DNA of 21,538 nucleotides, from positions 1 through 21,538 of IMG/VR virus record IMGVR_UViG_3300030388_001475; one strand, written 5' to 3'. Shown here one piece after another: positions 19,528 through 21,538 of the stretch. A program made the position numbers and the translations under genes. The number at the start of each line of letters is the position of its first letter. The first letter of the stretch is position 1. The stretch comes from a virus. The notes below the pieces were generated by a model. That model ran no database searches. It worked only from the letters and a program-made list of their open reading frames with translations, and had not been told where the DNA came from.

Positions 19528-20751
19528 ATGCCTACACAACCAACAATTGCAATGATACCTTCGGGTTACGGATTGGAAAAAATATATTCTGTTTTACCTA
19601 CAAACGGGGACGCAGATTTACAGTTTTCACGTGGAAGCGTTGCAACGAGAGTCGATAAAAGCGGTTTAATTTCTAACGTACAATCGAATTTTCCACGTTT
19701 AGATTATTTAAATAGTACTTGTCCGAGTTTACTATTAGAGCCTCAGAGAACTAATTTATTAACTTATAGTAATGATTTTGCGGGAAGTACTTATAATAAA
19801 AATAGTTTTGCTTGTTTAGCAAATCAATCTATAAGTCCTGAAGGTTTAAATAATGCAAGTTTAATCTATCAAACTGCAAACGGAGATAGAGATTTTTACG
19901 TAGATACTCCAAATAGAATAGATGTTTTTAGTGTTTACGCAAAATCAGCGGGAAAAGATTTTTTTGTAATTTTTTCTAAGGCGGGTACAAATCCCGCTTG
20001 GTATAATTTAGCAAATGGGACTCTCGGAACTGTACCAAGTGGTACTACGGCAACTATTACTCCGGTAGGAAATGGTTGGTATCGTTTAACATATTACAGA
20101 AATGTATCAGGGGTATTTCAATTTTTTAAACCAATAGATAGCAATGGTTCAGCCATTGGGATTGCATCGGGTACTGATGGAGCTTTAATTTATGGCGCAC
20201 AATTAGAAAGCGGAAGCTTTGCTACTTCTTACATCCCAACTACGGGAACAAGTGTGACACGAAATGCAGAAACTGCAAGTAAAACGGGGGTTGACGCTTA
20301 TATAAACGATTCAGAGGGTGTTTTGTTTGTTGAGATTTCTAATTCAGAAACTACTAATGGGTCTTATTTAGGAATATCTAATGGAGGTACAAGCGAAAGA
20401 TTAATAATAGGAAATGAGGGAGGTTTTTTAAGGGTTTATACAGATGTTAATGTTGATGGAAATGTGCAATCAGCAAATACAGATTTTAACAAAATAGCAG
20501 TTAAATATAATTCTTCTAACACTTCTATTTATTACAATGGTTTTTTAATAAAAAGTATTAATCAATCGGCTAATTTATCAGGAATAAGCGCGTTAAAATT
20601 CACTTCAGGTGGTATTGCACAAAGTTTCTACGGAAAAATAAAAGATTTAAGAGTTTACAACACCGCTTTAACAGATAGCGAATTAGAAACGCTTGTGTCT
20701 TACACTTCATTCAACGCTATGGCGTTAAACTTTAATTATACAATATACTAA
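19528..20751 (+). CDS. Spike/fibre-like protein with C-terminal LamG-like domain
   Basis: The 407-residue protein opens with a module (residues 10-75) containing FSRGSVATRVDKSGLISNV, PRLDY and LLLEPQRTNLLTYS, a pattern typical of phage spike and fibre proteins. Residues about 75-245 look like a carbohydrate-binding beta-sandwich (VGNGWYRLTYYRN, then YGAQLESGSFATSYIPTTGTSVTRNAE). Residues about 255-390 look like a LamG/concanavalin-like domain ending in FYGKIKDLRVYNTALTDSELETL. It likely binds surface glycans of the host. A paralogue follows immediately. Confidence 0.75.
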   Translation: MPTQPTIAMIPSGYGLEKIYSVLPTNGDADLQFSRGSVATRVDKSGLISNVQSNFPRLDYLNSTCPSLLLEPQRTNLLTYSNDFAGSTYNKNSFACLANQSISPEGLNNASLIYQTANGDRDFYVDTPNRIDVFSVYAKSAGKDFFVIFSKAGTNPAWYNLANGTLGTVPSGTTATITPVGNGWYRLTYYRNVSGVFQFFKPIDSNGSAIGIASGTDGALIYGAQLESGSFATSYIPTTGTSVTRNAETASKTGVDAYINDSEGVLFVEISNSETTNGSYLGISNGGTSERLIIGNEGGFLRVYTDVNVDGNVQSANTDFNKIAVKYNSSNTSIYYNGFLIKSINQSANLSGISALKFTSGGIAQSFYGKIKDLRVYNTALTDSELETLVSYTSFNAMALNFNYTIY

Positions 20752-20752
20752 T

Positions 20753-21538
20753 ATGGCAAACACACTAAAATTTGGTTCGGGAAATTGGGCGGCAAAAAAG
20801 GATTCTATTCTTGCTTATAATGATGAGAATTCAAACTTTAAACCTTTACCTTTTACGACTTCAAGAGCATCAACCGCTACAAGAATAAACAAAGCGGGAT
20901 TAATTGAAAAGGTAGAAAATGGAATTCCAAGAGTGGACTATTTAGGGAATACTAAAGGTGCTTTGAAATTAGAGCCTCAGTCTACGAACAAAATACAATA
21001 TTCGGAATCGTTTGGTCGAGGTTATTGGACAAAAAGCGGTGCGACTATTCAAGGAGACCCGAGTACTGCGGGAGCGGAACAAGTTGTAAATGGGAGTTTT
21101 GCTACTGATACGGATTGGAATAAAGAAGCAGGGTGGTCAATTAGTAGTGGAAAATTAATTGCGAACACATCATCTTCAACCGCTTGTTATCAAGTTGGGG
21201 GTTCAACACCAATAATTACGGGAAAAACGTACCAAGTTAAATTTGAAATTACGAGTTATACGGTTGGTTCTGTTAATTTAAGAGCGGGAACAGAAGCGGG
21301 TATTACTAATTTCAATACGGTTGGAGTTCATACGGTGACAATGGTTGCGGGTGGTGCTTTACAGATACGATTTGCGTCGGTAGGTACAACGGTTTTAACA
21401 ATAGATAATTGTAGCGTAAAAGAAGTAAAAGGTTTCGCCTCGCCAAGTGCAGATACTCCTTTAGGTGCTTTTAAGTTGGTTGAAAACAGTTCTAATTCAG
21501 TTCATACAATAAGATCTCAAGAAACTACTGTAAGCGGA
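20753..21538 (+). CDS. Second spike/fibre-like protein, N-terminal part (cut by window end)
   Basis: ATG 20753 starts one base after the previous stop, and the frame stays open for 262 codons to the window edge. The N-terminal 90 residues are paralogous to those of the preceding gene: FTTSRASTATRINKAGLIEKVENGIPRVDYL, then LKLEPQSTNKIQYSESF, match its FSRGSVATRVDKSGLI, RLDYL and LEPQRTNLLTYSNDF. Residues about 115-225 hold an extra domain with VVNGSFATDTDWNKEAGWSISSGKLIA and IDNCSVKEV, the pattern of a CBM4/9-like carbohydrate-binding module, which is inserted in the spike segment. Confidence 0.72.
   Translation, partial: MANTLKFGSGNWAAKKDSILAYNDENSNFKPLPFTTSRASTATRINKAGLIEKVENGIPRVDYLGNTKGALKLEPQSTNKIQYSESFGRGYWTKSGATIQGDPSTAGAEQVVNGSFATDTDWNKEAGWSISSGKLIANTSSSTACYQVGGSTPIITGKTYQVKFEITSYTVGSVNLRAGTEAGITNFNTVGVHTVTMVAGGALQIRFASVGTTVLTIDNCSVKEVKGFASPSADTPLGAFKLVENSSNSVHTIRSQETTVSG

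Overview
The window is part of a tailed double-stranded DNA phage or prophage genome. Every gene is on the + strand. The likely host is a member of the Bacteroidota, probably a Flavobacterium-like genus. Four things point there: the DNA is very AT-rich; starts are preceded by A-rich leaders instead of Shine-Dalgarno sequences; several gaps carry the Bacteroidota -7 element TAnnTTTG; and genes are packed with ATGA or TAATG overlaps. No integrase, repressor or lysin is visible, so lifestyle cannot be settled from this window.

Positions 1-6562 form the early, DNA-metabolism region. It holds a RecE-like PD-(D/E)XK exonuclease, a stand-alone DnaA domain IV protein, a VRR-NUC nuclease, and a winged-helix replication initiator. 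A further nuclease-like protein, a zinc-ribbon/TOPRIM/RecA-fold primase-helicase, small unknown proteins and a ParB-like protein follow. The initiator gene is preceded by a perfect TAnnTTTG box and a leader that folds into two hairpins whose loops are complementary over 7 bp. The same gene carries GC-rich tandem and inverted repeats in its linker, followed by an AT-rich stretch, an arrangement like the lambda origin inside gene O.

Positions 6562-7378 are a moron-like cassette (own promoter, two small genes, long hairpin, terminator). A second cassette with matching signals lies at 14427-14911.

Positions 7396-14339 are the packaging and head operon: small and large terminase, HK97-type portal, a MuF-type head protein with a C-terminal HExxH metallopeptidase-like domain, a small zinc protein, prohead protease and major capsid protein, closed by a strong terminator. 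The genes act together in DNA packaging, capsid assembly and capsid maturation.

Positions 14340-16586 are an accessory island of small genes, including a DUF3310 protein, a mini zinc finger, a two-helix membrane protein and a free-standing PD-(D/E)XK endonuclease bracketed by two terminators. Positions 16587-18999 hold the head-tail connector, head closure, gp10-like and tail completion proteins and a 3TM-type holin. Positions 19048-21538 hold small virion-type genes and two tandem paralogous spike/fibre-like proteins, the second cut by the window edge. No tail tube or tape measure gene is in the window.

No stretch longer than 300 bases lacks a gene. I found no tRNA, CRISPR array or insertion sequence.
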